From Bradyrhizobium sp. Leo170 (GTDB lineage: Bacteria > Pseudomonadota > Alphaproteobacteria > Rhizobiales > Xanthobacteraceae), in assembly GCF_004296405.1 (NCBI RefSeq), contig NZ_PSRR01000033.1, forward strand, positions 1 to 41,681: a stretch of 41,681 nucleotides of DNA. Direction: 5' to 3'. The notes beneath the pieces are model-generated. The model made no database searches. It worked only from the letters and a program-made list of their open reading frames with translations, and was not told the DNA's origin. Positions 17,095 through 25,665 of this stretch are shown here, piece after piece; position 1 is the stretch's first letter, and each line of letters begins with the position of its first letter. The position numbers were made by a program, and so were the translations under genes.

Positions 17095-18018
17095 TCAGCC
17101 GCCGGACAGGCCCTCGATCGCCCGCGTCAGCATGGTGGCGAGGCTCGAAGCCGCTTCCGACATGCCGGACTTGGCGCGCGACAGCAGCACCAGCTTGCGC
17201 GGCCGCAATTTGGGATCGCGCAGCGGCACGAACACCAAGGCTCCGCTCCTGATCTCGCGCTGGACGCCGATCCGGGTCTGCAGCGCGACGCTGTTACCGC
17301 GCATCGCAAGATCGGCCATGACAGTGATCGAGTTGGTCAGCGCGCGCCGCCCGAAATCGATCGATGAACCGTTCAGCGCCTCCTCGATCGAGGCGCCGAG
17401 CGAGAGGCTGGCATCCGACAGCACCACGCGCTCGCCGGCGAGATCGAACAGCTTGAGTTCACTGCGGCCGGCGAGCCGATGCCCGGGATGCATCAGCGCG
17501 CCAAGATTGAGCACGGTGCCGGCGAGCCGCTGCGCGTTGCGCGGCGTCTTGATGTCGAAGGCGATGCCGATATCGCATTCGCCATCGGCCACCGCATCGA
17601 ACGCGTGTTCCGATCCCATCACCTTGATATCGACTGTGATCGCCGGATAGCTCTCCCAGAACGTCGACATCACGTCGAGCAGAAGCCCGCGCGCGATGCT
17701 CTCCACCACCGCCACCGTGACAGTGCCGCGACGAAGGCCCTGGAGATCGTTGATCTCGGTGTAGGCGCGCGTCATCTCGCCCTGGCTGGCTCGCGTGCGA
17801 TACAGCAGAATTTCGCCGGCGCTGGTGAGCTTCAGCCGCTGACGGATGCGCTCGAACAACGGCGTCTGCAGCTCGTCCTCGAGCTGGCCGATCACGCGGC
17901 TGATCGAGGACGGCGCGACGTTGAGCACGCGCGCGGCCTGCCGGATCGAGCCGAGCTGGGCGACGAGCTGGAAATAATGCAGGCGCGTCGAGATCAGGCC
18001 GAGCCGGTGTGGGTCCAT
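17095..18018 (-). CDS. LysR-family transcriptional regulator
   Basis: A 307-residue LysR protein. The N-terminal winged helix-turn-helix is LHYFQLVAQLGSIRQAARVL followed by NVAPSSISRVIGQLEDELQT. The C-terminal effector-binding domain starts about residue 90 (GTVTVAVVESIARGLLLDVM). It lies inside the catabolic operon, 4 bp after the adenine deaminase gene, rather than divergent from it, so it probably controls the locus. The best candidate site is the 21492-21893 divergent region. The effector is unknown and may be a purine or a breakdown product. Confidence 0.93.
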   Translation of the reverse strand: MDPHRLGLISTRLHYFQLVAQLGSIRQAARVLNVAPSSISRVIGQLEDELQTPLFERIRQRLKLTSAGEILLYRTRASQGEMTRAYTEINDLQGLRRGTVTVAVVESIARGLLLDVMSTFWESYPAITVDIKVMGSEHAFDAVADGECDIGIAFDIKTPRNAQRLAGTVLNLGALMHPGHRLAGRSELKLFDLAGERVVLSDASLSLGASIEEALNGSSIDFGRRALTNSITVMADLAMRGNSVALQTRIGVQREIRSGALVFVPLRDPKLRPRKLVLLSRAKSGMSEAASSLATMLTRAIEGLSGG

Positions 18019-18022
18019 CGTG

Positions 18023-19825
18023 CTATTCGAACAGCGGCGCGAGCCGCATTTCCGGCACCAGCACCAATCCCTTGTCGGTGAGGCGGATTTCGGGGATCAC
18101 CGACAGCGGGATCAGGTTGAAGCCCATATAGGGAATGGTGCAACCGGCCTCCTGCCATGCCACCTTGAGTTTCTGTACCTCTTCGGCGACCTCGGTCACC
18201 CGCTTGTCGGAGAGCAGGCCCGCGATCGGCAGCGGCACCATCGCCTTCACCTTGCCGTCGGCAACGACGCAGACGCCGCCCTGATGGTCCTTGATCGCGG
18301 CGAGCGCGACCTGCATGTCATCCTCGTTGGTGCCGGCAATGATGATGTTGTGGCTATCATGCCCCACGCTCGATGCCACCGCTCCACGTTTGAGGCCGAA
18401 ATCCTTGAGCAGACCATGGGCGACATTGCCGGCCGACTTGCCGTGGCGCTCCACCACAGTGACGAAGCAGAGGCCATAGCGCTCGAACAGCGGCTGCCAG
18501 TCGTTGGCCGGCTCGATCGCGACGCGGTCGTGGATCAGGGTAATGCCGGGCAGCGCGGTCCGGATGGCGTTGACGGTGCAAGCCTCGGTCGGCAGCGCCG
18601 GCGTCAGCTTCACCTTATCAGGCAGTTTCACGGTCGAATATGCGGCTTGCGGATAGCGATAGCGCTTCGACAGCGCGGCATCCAGCGACGCGGTGATCTT
18701 GCCGTTCTCGACCACGCATTCGCCGCCATACCAGGTGGCGTGCGGCTTCAGCGAGTCGTCGAGCAGCACCAGATCGGCGCGGCGGCCGCCGCCGAGGCCG
18801 CCGATCTCGCCCTCGGTGCCGAAGCGCGTGGCGCCGTGCAGCGAACCCATCGACCATGCCTGTTCCGGCGACATGCCGGCCTTCACTGCCTCGCGCACGA
18901 CCCAGTCGAGACCGAATTGCAGGAGATCATCGGCGTCGCGATCGTCGGTGCAGACGGCGACGCGCTTATGCGACGCGCCGAGCTCGGTGATGGTGCGGAT
19001 CGCCTGCGGCAGCGAATGCCACGACGTGGTCGGCGGACCGCCACGCAGGAAGATCCACACGCCTGCCTCCAGCAGATCGTCGGCGATATCGCGGTCGATC
19101 GCCTCATGGGTATCGGTGACACCGCTTGCCGCGTAGGCCGCAACGAATTCGCGGCCATAGACATGGCCCGACACCGGCCGGCCGCGCTTCAGCGCCGCGG
19201 CAAGGATCGCGTGGCTGCGCTCGTCGCCGAGCGTCACGGGAACGAAATCCATCTTCTCGCCGAGCGCCACCGCCTCCGGCCAGCGGTCGAACAGGCTCGC
19301 GATCTTCTCCGCCGTGAGATCGCCGCCGGCGGTCTCGAGTTCCGGCGAGGTGGCGGGCACCGTGCTCGGCACGGTCAGGAAGATCGAGAGCGGCGCCTCG
19401 CGCGCGTCCTCCAGCATCGCCTCGACGCCGGCGACATCCATCACATTGCCGATCTCGTGGCTGTCGCAGAAGATCGTCGTGGTGCCGTTAAGCAGGGCCG
19501 CTTCCGCGTAGGCGCAGGCCGTCACCATCGAGGATTCGATATGGATGTGCGGATCGACCAGCCCCGGCGCGATGATGCCGCCGGCGACGTCCTTGATCGC
19601 AGCGTCGCCGCCGGCAGCCTTGTGCGTGCCGGCCGGCTTCACCGCGGCGATCCGCCCGCCCGCGATCCAGATCTCCCTGTTGTCGATGATCCGCTCCGAA
19701 TAGGTCGAGAGCACGCGCGCGCCCGTAATGACCAGATCAGGCGCCGCCCGCCCCGATGCGACGTCGGCGAGACGGCGGGTCATGGTGTGGAGCGGCTGGA
19801 TGGAAAAGCGGGTGAGCTTGGTCAT
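18023..19825 (-). CDS. ade: adenine deaminase
   Basis: A 600-residue amidohydrolase of the bacterial AdeC type, which converts adenine to hypoxanthine and ammonia using a dinuclear metal centre. The metal motif is [13 protein letters not shown] (His93, His95). Further family segments are [35 protein letters not shown] and the AdeC hallmark [20 protein letters not shown]. Length fits AdeC (about 590). It lies 34 bp downstream of the GST-like gene and 4 bp upstream of the LysR gene. Its presence is a main reason for reading this locus as purine catabolism, though the family also has members of unknown specificity. Confidence 0.92.
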   Translation of the reverse strand: MTKLTRFSIQPLHTMTRRLADVASGRAAPDLVITGARVLSTYSERIIDNREIWIAGGRIAAVKPAGTHKAAGGDAAIKDVAGGIIAPGLVDPHIHIESSMVTACAYAEAALLNGTTTIFCDSHEIGNVMDVAGVEAMLEDAREAPLSIFLTVPSTVPATSPELETAGGDLTAEKIASLFDRWPEAVALGEKMDFVPVTLGDERSHAILAAALKRGRPVSGHVYGREFVAAYAASGVTDTHEAIDRDIADDLLEAGVWIFLRGGPPTTSWHSLPQAIRTITELGASHKRVAVCTDDRDADDLLQFGLDWVVREAVKAGMSPEQAWSMGSLHGATRFGTEGEIGGLGGGRRADLVLLDDSLKPHATWYGGECVVENGKITASLDAALSKRYRYPQAAYSTVKLPDKVKLTPALPTEACTVNAIRTALPGITLIHDRVAIEPANDWQPLFERYGLCFVTVVERHGKSAGNVAHGLLKDFGLKRGAVASSVGHDSHNIIIAGTNEDDMQVALAAIKDHQGGVCVVADGKVKAMVPLPIAGLLSDKRVTEVAEEVQKLKVAWQEAGCTIPYMGFNLIPLSVIPEIRLTDKGLVLVPEMRLAPLFE

Positions 19826-19859
19826 GGCGGCCTCTTACGTTGCGCGTGCGTGATCGGCC

Positions 19860-20492
19860 TCAATAATAGTCGGGAATGCCCGGCATGGTCACGAAACCTG
19901 GGATCGCCCGCACGCGGCGCATCCAGCGCCGCAGTGCCGGATAGGCCTCATGTTCGATGCCGAAATCGCGGCTCAGCGCGATTGCCGGGAACAGCGCGAG
20001 ATCGGCGAGCGACGGATTATCGCCAACGAACCAGGCGGCACGATCAAATTCGCGTGCCGTCATGTGATCCTCCATCAGACGGAAGGCGCTTCGCGCAGCA
20101 AACCCCAAGGCCACTTCATCGCCTGACGCGTCGAACATCGCCAGCCGCCGCGCGAGAAAGGCGGCATGGAGATCGCGGCCGGCAAATTGCAGCCACATTG
20201 CGACCAAGCCGTGCGCTTTCGGGTCAGTGGGCAACCAGGCGTTACCGTTGTCATAGGCGCGGGCGAGATAGATCATGATCGCTTCCGCTTCGCTCAGCAC
20301 GAATTCGCTGTTCGTGAGGATCGGCAGGCTGCCGCGCGGATTGAGCGCCATCAGCGCGGGTGCGAGATGTTCACGGCCCGGCACCACGTTGACCGCGACT
20401 TTGCGGTAGGACAATCCGAGCACGGACAGGAGCAGCCGCACCTTGTAACAGTTTTCGTCGAGCTCGAAGTCGTAGAGAGTAATCTCGCTCAC
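19860..20492 (-). CDS. glutathione S-transferase-like protein
   Basis: A 210-residue protein with the GST fold. The N-terminal thioredoxin-like domain shows MSEITLYDFELDENCYKVRL, the cis-Pro segment LNPRGSLPIL and SEAEAIMIYLA (glutathione-binding Ser). The C-terminal helical domain contains FVGDNPSLADLALFPAI, the GST N-capping region. The start overlaps the end of the Rieske-protein gene by 4 nt, so the two are made together. In the CBB5 N-demethylase the GST-like NdmE acts as a structural partner of NdmC and NdmD. I infer a similar non-detoxification role here from context. Ordinary GST activity is the alternative. Confidence 0.9.
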   Translation of the reverse strand: MSEITLYDFELDENCYKVRLLLSVLGLSYRKVAVNVVPGREHLAPALMALNPRGSLPILTNSEFVLSEAEAIMIYLARAYDNGNAWLPTDPKAHGLVAMWLQFAGRDLHAAFLARRLAMFDASGDEVALGFAARSAFRLMEDHMTAREFDRAAWFVGDNPSLADLALFPAIALSRDFGIEHEAYPALRRWMRRVRAIPGFVTMPGIPDYY

Positions 20493-21214
20493 GGCGCCAC
20501 CTCGTGGCGCAGTTCGCCAACGTGCCTCGCCGCCCCTTCGACCTCACGCCGCAAAGCCTCACCCCAGGCGGAGACACGTTTCTGGCTATCGCCGGAATAG
20601 ACGTCCGGCGGTCCCGCGATGACGATATGCAGCGCGGATTCCACGTCGGATAGCGGCTGCACCGCGACCAGAATTTCGTCGCCACCGCTCTTGAGCGAGA
20701 CCAGCGCATCGGTTCGCGACCGCTGCGTCGCGCCGCCGACATTCTTGAGCGGCGGGCATTCGGCGAGGACGAGCGCGTCGAACACCTTGGCTGCCGAAGC
20801 ATCGACATAGAGGCTGCGCACCGGTGTCATCGGCGCGCGCTCGGCAAACCCGATGTCCGGCGGCGCGTCGCCGTCGAGCTCGTTATAGCCCCAGACGATG
20901 CCGAGCCGCTCGATCGAAGGATAGGTCGCAACCCGGATCGTGGCGGGCACGGCAAGTTCGGGATGCGCCGGAATATAGCGGCATTGCGCCGACGTATCGT
21001 ACTGCCAGCCGTGATAGAGGCAGGCGATATGATTGTCGCGCACGAAGCCGAAACTCAAGCGCATGCCGCGATGCGGGCAGCGGTCTTCCCAGACATGCGA
21101 GGTATCAGCGCTGTCGCGCCAGACCACAAGCTCGCGGCCGAACAACCGCGTGCCAGTGGACATGCCGCGCTCCAGCCCCTCCGCCAGCGCGACCGGATAC
21201 CAACCTGTTTCCAT
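20489..21214 (-). CDS. stand-alone Rieske [2Fe-2S] protein, NdmD N-terminus-like
   Basis: A 241-residue protein with an N-terminal Rieske domain whose cluster ligands are all present: RCPHRGMRL (Cys46, His48) and CLYHGW (Cys65, His68). It has the form of the Rieske part of an aromatic oxygenase (METGWYPVALAEGLE start) but lacks the mononuclear-iron catalytic domain. Residues from about 125 onward (PVRSLYVDASAAKVFDALVL to the end) form a small extra domain of unknown role. The ATG at 21214 has GGAG 8 nt upstream. A longer frame to 21277 is open but not family-like. It probably shuttles electrons to the two Rieske-less oxygenase subunits of this locus. No reductase or ferredoxin domain is fused to it, unlike NdmD. 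Confidence 0.87.
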   Translation of the reverse strand: METGWYPVALAEGLERGMSTGTRLFGRELVVWRDSADTSHVWEDRCPHRGMRLSFGFVRDNHIACLYHGWQYDTSAQCRYIPAHPELAVPATIRVATYPSIERLGIVWGYNELDGDAPPDIGFAERAPMTPVRSLYVDASAAKVFDALVLAECPPLKNVGGATQRSRTDALVSLKSGGDEILVAVQPLSDVESALHIVIAGPPDVYSGDSQKRVSAWGEALRREVEGAARHVGELRHEVAP

Positions 21215-21248
21215 CAGCCCATCTCCATCACCAAGCCCAAAGCACGAC

Positions 21249-21491
21249 TTACACCGAGGCATTTTTCCGCCAGACATCCCGCACCAGGCAGTCGATCGGC
21301 CCGAGGCTGCACGCCATCTCGAACGCGTCGACCAGCGCCGGCTGTCCTGAAACTGCTACCTCGATGCAATCAGGCGTCGCCGTCTCCACCACTGCATCGA
21401 GCTGCAAACGCCGCGCGCGGTGGTTGACGAACTCGACAAAACTCTCGACGCGAAACTGTCCGCTGAAGACGATGACGGTTGCTCCCTGCAT
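21249..21491 (-). CDS. small acylphosphatase-like protein, probably non-catalytic
   Basis: An 80-residue frame upstream of the Rieske gene (34 bp gap), the likely first gene of the minus-strand arm. The pattern VIVFSGQFRVESFVEFVNHRA, then IEVAVSGQPALVDAFEMACSLG resembles an acylphosphatase alpha/beta fold (V.G.VQGVGFR.FV...A, then VE....G....V..F). The catalytic Arg is replaced at the aligned place (SFV for GFR) and the catalytic Asn is absent (AVVETAT). If related, it is a binding or scaffold domain. The ribosome-binding site is weak and the assignment is tentative. It could be a short unrelated protein or non-coding. Confidence 0.55.
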   Translation of the reverse strand: MQGATVIVFSGQFRVESFVEFVNHRARRLQLDAVVETATPDCIEVAVSGQPALVDAFEMACSLGPIDCLVRDVWRKNASV

Positions 21492-21893
21492 GCGCTCACA
21501 TCCCTGTGGTTCGATTTATTCGAGCGTGCCGCGATCAGGGCAAGCGGAAAGATTGCCCATGCATATCCTTTGAGCAGAGAAGCAGCGATCTGCTTGTTTT
21601 TTAAGGCATCGTTGCCGAACGATGTTGCGCTGGATCGATCACCGCAATCGAAAAAAAGCGCCTATGCGAAACAGGGAACGACAGACAGGCTGAATGTGCG
21701 CAAGCGTGCGGGATGGGCCGGTGATGCCGCCGATGCGCGGGCTGCGGCATGGACCTTGCTACTGAAATCCTTCGGTAACCGAGCGCCGACACGTTGTGTC
21801 GGCGATCGGCTTTGCCCGGAGTTTCCGGCAGGTCTTGGTCACGGCAACCATCCGCAAGAGAACACAGGCTCCAACACGAGGCTTAGCTCAATC
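21492..21893. promoter_or_regulatory. divergent control region of the catabolic locus
   Basis: About 400 bp separate the two arms (the Rieske/GST/deaminase arm leftward, the BMP transporter arm rightward), so promoters for both and LysR binding sites are expected here. Visible structure is a 9-bp perfect inverted repeat CGCCGACAC-GTT-GTGTCGGCG (21784-21804), 90 bp before the transporter gene, and a second, CATCGTT-GCCG-AACGATG (21607-21624). No convincing purine riboswitch or gene was found. Promoter boxes are not clear by eye. Confidence 0.5.
21784..21804. promoter_or_regulatory. perfect 9-bp inverted repeat, candidate operator
   Basis: CGCCGACAC (21784-21792) and GTGTCGGCG (21796-21804) are exact inverted copies with a 3-nt centre. 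It lies about 90 bp upstream of the BMP-type binding protein start. It could be a regulator site or a 5'-UTR hairpin. Its symmetry is closer to a GntR/TetR-type operator than to the usual LysR T-N11-A box. Confidence 0.4.
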
Positions 21894-23006
21894 ATGTCAG
21901 ACCTCCGCCATCTGTCCCGCCGGCGCTTCCTGAACCTCGGTGCCGCCGCCGGTTCCTCGCTCCTGCTGCCGCCAGGCCTGATCCGCTCCGCGCGCGCCGC
22001 GGCGCCGCTGCCGGCGGTCGCCGAGAAAGATGCCGTGATCGCCTTCGGCCACACCGGTCCCGTCACCGACGAAGGCTGGACGTGGAGTCACGACCAGGGG
22101 ATGAAGGCGGTGAAAGCGGCGTTCCCGCAGGTGAAGACCGTGTTCGTGGAGAGCATCCCCTACTCCGCCGATGCGACGCGCACTTACCGCCAGTTCGTTT
22201 CCGAGAATGCCTGCATGGTGTTCGCGACCTCGAACTTCGGCGACTTTCTCTACGACGTGGCGAAGCGCTCGCCGAAGGTCGCGTTCTACGAATGCGACGG
22301 CCGCAACCCGCTCGACAATCTCAGCACCTATTATGTCGCGCACTGGTACCCGACCTATGTCACGGGCGTCGCCGCCGGCCTGATGAGCAAGAGCGGCAAG
22401 CTCGGCTATGTCGCATCCTTCCCGGTCCCGTCAGTTTTCTCCGGCACCAACGCGTTCCTGATGGGCGCACGCTCGGTCAATCCGAACGCAACCATGCAGG
22501 TCATCACCATCAATTCCTGGTTCGATCCGCAGGCAGCCACCCAAGCCGGCACCGCGCTGCTCGACAATGGCTGCGACCTCCTGTTCGGCATCATGGACGA
22601 GGCGGGATATCTGCAGGTCGCCGAGAAGCGCGGCGCCAAGGCGGTGATGTGGAACACCGATATCCGCCGCTATGGGCCGAAGGCCTACATCAGCTCGATC
22701 GTCATCGACTTCAAGCAATACTATGTCGGTGAGGTGAAGAAGCGGCTCGAAGGCACCTGGACGCCCTCCAGCACCATCCTGCCGATGGGCACCGGCGTCG
22801 ACCGCGACGCCTGGGGCGAGAGCGTGCCGGAGGATGTCCGCAAGCAGGCCGACGCGGTGCGCGAAAAGATCCTCGGCGGATGGTCGCCTTTCGTCGGCGA
22901 GATCAAGGACGCCAAGGGCAATGTGAAGGTCGCCAGTGGTAAACGCATGAGCGAGAGCGAACTCTACAACTGGGATTGGCCGATCGCCGGCATCTCCGGG
23001 CTCTGA
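21894..23006 (+). CDS. BMP-family ABC transporter substrate-binding protein
   Basis: A 370-residue periplasmic binding protein of the Bmp/Med (PnrA-like) family, which binds purine nucleosides and related compounds. A Tat signal is present (SRRRFLNLGAAAGSSLLLPP). The core has family segments IAFGHTGPVTDEGWTWSHDQ, VFATSNFGDFLYDVA, YVAHWYPTYVTGVAAGLMS and LGYVASFPVPSVFSGTNAFL. The ATG at 21894 is chosen because it starts the Tat signal. The frame is open far upstream, but that part is not protein-like. It is the first gene of the plus-strand arm, followed by its ATPase after 12 bp. The substrate is probably a purine, nucleoside or related heterocycle. Confidence 0.92.
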   Translation: MSDLRHLSRRRFLNLGAAAGSSLLLPPGLIRSARAAAPLPAVAEKDAVIAFGHTGPVTDEGWTWSHDQGMKAVKAAFPQVKTVFVESIPYSADATRTYRQFVSENACMVFATSNFGDFLYDVAKRSPKVAFYECDGRNPLDNLSTYYVAHWYPTYVTGVAAGLMSKSGKLGYVASFPVPSVFSGTNAFLMGARSVNPNATMQVITINSWFDPQAATQAGTALLDNGCDLLFGIMDEAGYLQVAEKRGAKAVMWNTDIRRYGPKAYISSIVIDFKQYYVGEVKKRLEGTWTPSSTILPMGTGVDRDAWGESVPEDVRKQADAVREKILGGWSPFVGEIKDAKGNVKVASGKRMSESELYNWDWPIAGISGL

Positions 23007-23018
23007 CGCGCAATCGTG

Positions 23019-24608
23019 ATGGCGATGCCCGATGTCACCGAGCGTCCTCCCGGCACGCCGCCACTCGTGCAGCTCCGGGGCATCGCCAAGTATTTTCCCG
23101 GCGTCGTTGCCAATCAGGACGTGGACCTCGAAGTATGGCCCGGCGAGATCCACGCACTCCTGGGCGAGAACGGCGCCGGGAAATCCACGTTGATGAACAT
23201 CCTCACCGGCATCTATCAGCCGGATGCCGGGGAGATCATCATCGACGGCTACCTGAAAAGCTTCGCCTCGCCGGTGGAGGCGATCGCGGCCGGCATCGGC
23301 ATGGTGCACCAGCATTTCAAATTGGTGCGCGCGTTCACCGTCGCCGAGAACATCCATCTCGGCTGGTCGGAAACGCCGCGCGCGATCAGCGCGCAGGAAC
23401 TGGAAGCGCGCACCGCGCAGCTTTCGGCCTCGCTCAATCTCGCAGTCCGTCCAGACGTGCGGATCGACGAACTCTCGACCGGCGAGCAGCAGCGGGTCGA
23501 GATCTTGCGCGTGCTCGCGCGAAAAGCGCGCGTATTGATCCTGGACGAGCCGACCGCGGTGCTGACGCCCTCGGAAGCGCGCGAATTGTTCAAGGCGCTG
23601 AAGGAGTTCGTCGCGCGCGGCAACGCCGTGATCTTCATCAGCCACAAGCTCGACGAGGTGCTTGAGATTTCCGACCGCATCACCGTGCTGCGCGGCGGCC
23701 GCAAGGTGGCGACCGAGCCGACCAGCGCCTGCAGCGAGACGATGCTGGCGAAACTGATGGTCGGCCACGAGATCGTGCTCGACGATTTGCGCGCACGCGG
23801 ACCGAACGCGGTCGCCAAATCCAACGAGCCCGTCGTCCGCCTGCGCGAGGTGACGGCGCGGGACAGCACCGGCCATATCGTCCTGAACAAGGTTTCGCTC
23901 GATATCGCAGGCGGAGAGATTCTCGGCATCGCAGGGGTGGCCGGCAATGGGCAGAAAGAGCTGAGCGAACTTCTGACCGGAATGCGCGCGGCCAGCTCCG
24001 GACAGATCATGCTCGGCGGGCGCGATGTCTCGACCGCAGGCGCCGGTGATTTCGCGGATTTCGGCGTCGGCCATATCCCTGAGGACCGGCTGCGCAGTGG
24101 ACTTGCGCCCGCGCTCAGCGTCACCGACAACGCGGTGATCCGCGAATATGACCGCGCGCCGGTCTCGCTCGGACCGTGGTACCGGCCGCGCGCGGCAGCG
24201 GCGCTGGCGCGCAAAATCGCGGAAGCTGCCGCCGTGATGGTGCCGAACTATTCGATGCCGATCCGCAACCTCTCCGGCGGCAACCAGCAGCGCTTCGTGG
24301 CGCGGCGCGAGATGCGGATCGCCACGAAACTGCTCGTCGCCGCCTATCCGAGCCGCGGCCTCGACGTCGGCGCCATCAACACCATGATGCGCTATTTCGT
24401 CGAGCTGCGCGACGCCGGCGTCGGCATCGTCGTGATCTCGGAAGAGCTCGAGGAACTGCTCAACCTCTCCGACCGCATCGCGGTGATGTTCCACGGCGAG
24501 ATCATGGGCATCGTCGACAGCGCGGGCGCCGATATCGAACAGATCGGCCTGATGATGGGCGGTCAGCGCGCGGCCACACCAGTGCGCGCGGCCGCGATGG
24601 TGCATTGA
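23019..24608 (+). CDS. nucleoside-type ABC transporter ATP-binding protein (double domain)
   Basis: A 529-residue ATPase with two fused nucleotide-binding domains, as in sugar/nucleoside importers. Domain 1 has Walker A GENGAGKST (residues 49-57), signature LSTGEQQRVEILR and Walker B VLILDEPTAV. Domain 2 has a degenerate P-loop (GIAGVAGNGQKEL), signature LSGGNQQRFVARREM and VAAYPSRGLDVGAI, so only the first site is likely to be fully active, which is normal for the family. Starts at GTG 23016, ATG 23019 and ATG 23025 are all possible. It is followed by the first permease after 2 nt. Confidence 0.93.
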   Translation: MAMPDVTERPPGTPPLVQLRGIAKYFPGVVANQDVDLEVWPGEIHALLGENGAGKSTLMNILTGIYQPDAGEIIIDGYLKSFASPVEAIAAGIGMVHQHFKLVRAFTVAENIHLGWSETPRAISAQELEARTAQLSASLNLAVRPDVRIDELSTGEQQRVEILRVLARKARVLILDEPTAVLTPSEARELFKALKEFVARGNAVIFISHKLDEVLEISDRITVLRGGRKVATEPTSACSETMLAKLMVGHEIVLDDLRARGPNAVAKSNEPVVRLREVTARDSTGHIVLNKVSLDIAGGEILGIAGVAGNGQKELSELLTGMRAASSGQIMLGGRDVSTAGAGDFADFGVGHIPEDRLRSGLAPALSVTDNAVIREYDRAPVSLGPWYRPRAAAALARKIAEAAAVMVPNYSMPIRNLSGGNQQRFVARREMRIATKLLVAAYPSRGLDVGAINTMMRYFVELRDAGVGIVVISEELEELLNLSDRIAVMFHGEIMGIVDSAGADIEQIGLMMGGQRAATPVRAAAMVH

Positions 24609-24610
24609 CG

Positions 24611-25663
24611 ATGGCGATCCGCCTGCAACGCCTGCCATCGGCCTCGCCTGGCATCGCGCTTGCGGCGCGCGCGATCGCGATCCTGTTCGCGCTCATCACC
24701 GCCGGTCTCCTGCTCGCGGCCAGCGGCGCGCAGCCGCTCAAGCTGGCGCTGCAGGTTCTGAGGTCGACGTTCGGCTCCGGTTTCGGGCTCGAGGACGTCG
24801 GCCTGCTGGTCACACCGCTGATCCTCACCGGGCTTTCGGTCGCCGTCGCGCTCAGGATCGGCGCCTGGAATATCGGCGCGGAAGGACAATTCTATGCCGG
24901 CGCCTTTGCCGCGACCGGCGTAGCGCTGTTCGTCCCCGGCCCGACCATTGTGATGCTGCCGCTGATGTTCCTCGCCGGCGCAATTGGCGGTCTGATCTGG
25001 ATCCTGGTGCCGACGCTGGCGCGGGCCTATGCCGATGTCAGCGAGCTCATCACGACGCTGCTGCTCAACTTCGTCGCCACGCTGCTGGTCTACTATGTCG
25101 CGACCGGCCCTTGGCTCGATCCCGGCGGGCATGCGCTGGGGACCACCGCGCGGCTGAAGCACGACGTGCCCGAATTCATCGGCATGGTGCATTGGGGCTT
25201 TCCGATCGCGATCCTGGTGGCCGTGATCACGGCCGCCGCCTTCAGCTTCACGCGCTGGGGCTATGAGGTGCGGATCGCGGGCTCCAACCCGCAGGCCGCC
25301 AAATATGCCGGCATGCCGTTCCGCCGCCATTTGATCGTGGTGATGCTGCTGTCGGGCGCGATCGCTGGCATCGCCGGCATGCCCGAGGTGGCCGGCACAG
25401 TGCATCGGCTGCAGGGCGGCATCTCCAACAATTTCGGCTATCTCGGCATCATGGTCGCGGTGCTGGCGCGCGGCTCCTGCATCGGCGTGATTGCCGGTGC
25501 GGCGCTGATGGCCGTGATCCTCAACTCCGGCATCATCCTGCAGACGCAGGGCGTCAATACGTCCACCGTGCTCGCCATCACCGGGCTGATCCTGTTCTTC
25601 ACCGCCGTCGGCGACGAGCTCGCGCATTTCCGCATCGTCAGCAGCAAACCGGCCGAGGCCTGA
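24611..25663 (+). CDS. nucleoside-type ABC transporter permease 1
   Basis: A 350-residue inner-membrane permease of the BPD_transp_2 family (YufP/NupP type). It has about ten hydrophobic segments, starting AIAILFALITAGLLLAASGA. Family segments include ALRIGAWNIGAEGQFYAGAF and RIAGSNPQAAKYAGMPFRRH (the coupling loop to the ATPase). It starts 2 nt after the ATPase stop and ends 2 nt before the second permease, so the genes are tightly coupled. It forms a heterodimeric channel with the next gene product. Confidence 0.93.
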   Translation: MAIRLQRLPSASPGIALAARAIAILFALITAGLLLAASGAQPLKLALQVLRSTFGSGFGLEDVGLLVTPLILTGLSVAVALRIGAWNIGAEGQFYAGAFAATGVALFVPGPTIVMLPLMFLAGAIGGLIWILVPTLARAYADVSELITTLLLNFVATLLVYYVATGPWLDPGGHALGTTARLKHDVPEFIGMVHWGFPIAILVAVITAAAFSFTRWGYEVRIAGSNPQAAKYAGMPFRRHLIVVMLLSGAIAGIAGMPEVAGTVHRLQGGISNNFGYLGIMVAVLARGSCIGVIAGAALMAVILNSGIILQTQGVNTSTVLAITGLILFFTAVGDELAHFRIVSSKPAEA

Positions 25664-25665
25664 AG

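Noticed and set aside
18020..20278. A 752-codon open frame antisense to adenine deaminase and the GST-like gene
   Set aside because: It is an antisense shadow of conserved genes with clear motifs, and its low-complexity composition is not protein-like.
21492..21893. Purine riboswitch before the nucleoside importer
   Set aside because: I looked for a three-way junction with conserved loop sequences. Only simple inverted repeats are present.
22431..24638. A 735-codon open frame antisense to the BMP transporter genes
   Set aside because: It lies opposite well-supported genes, has His/Asp/Arg-rich composition typical of high-GC antisense frames, and has no domain.
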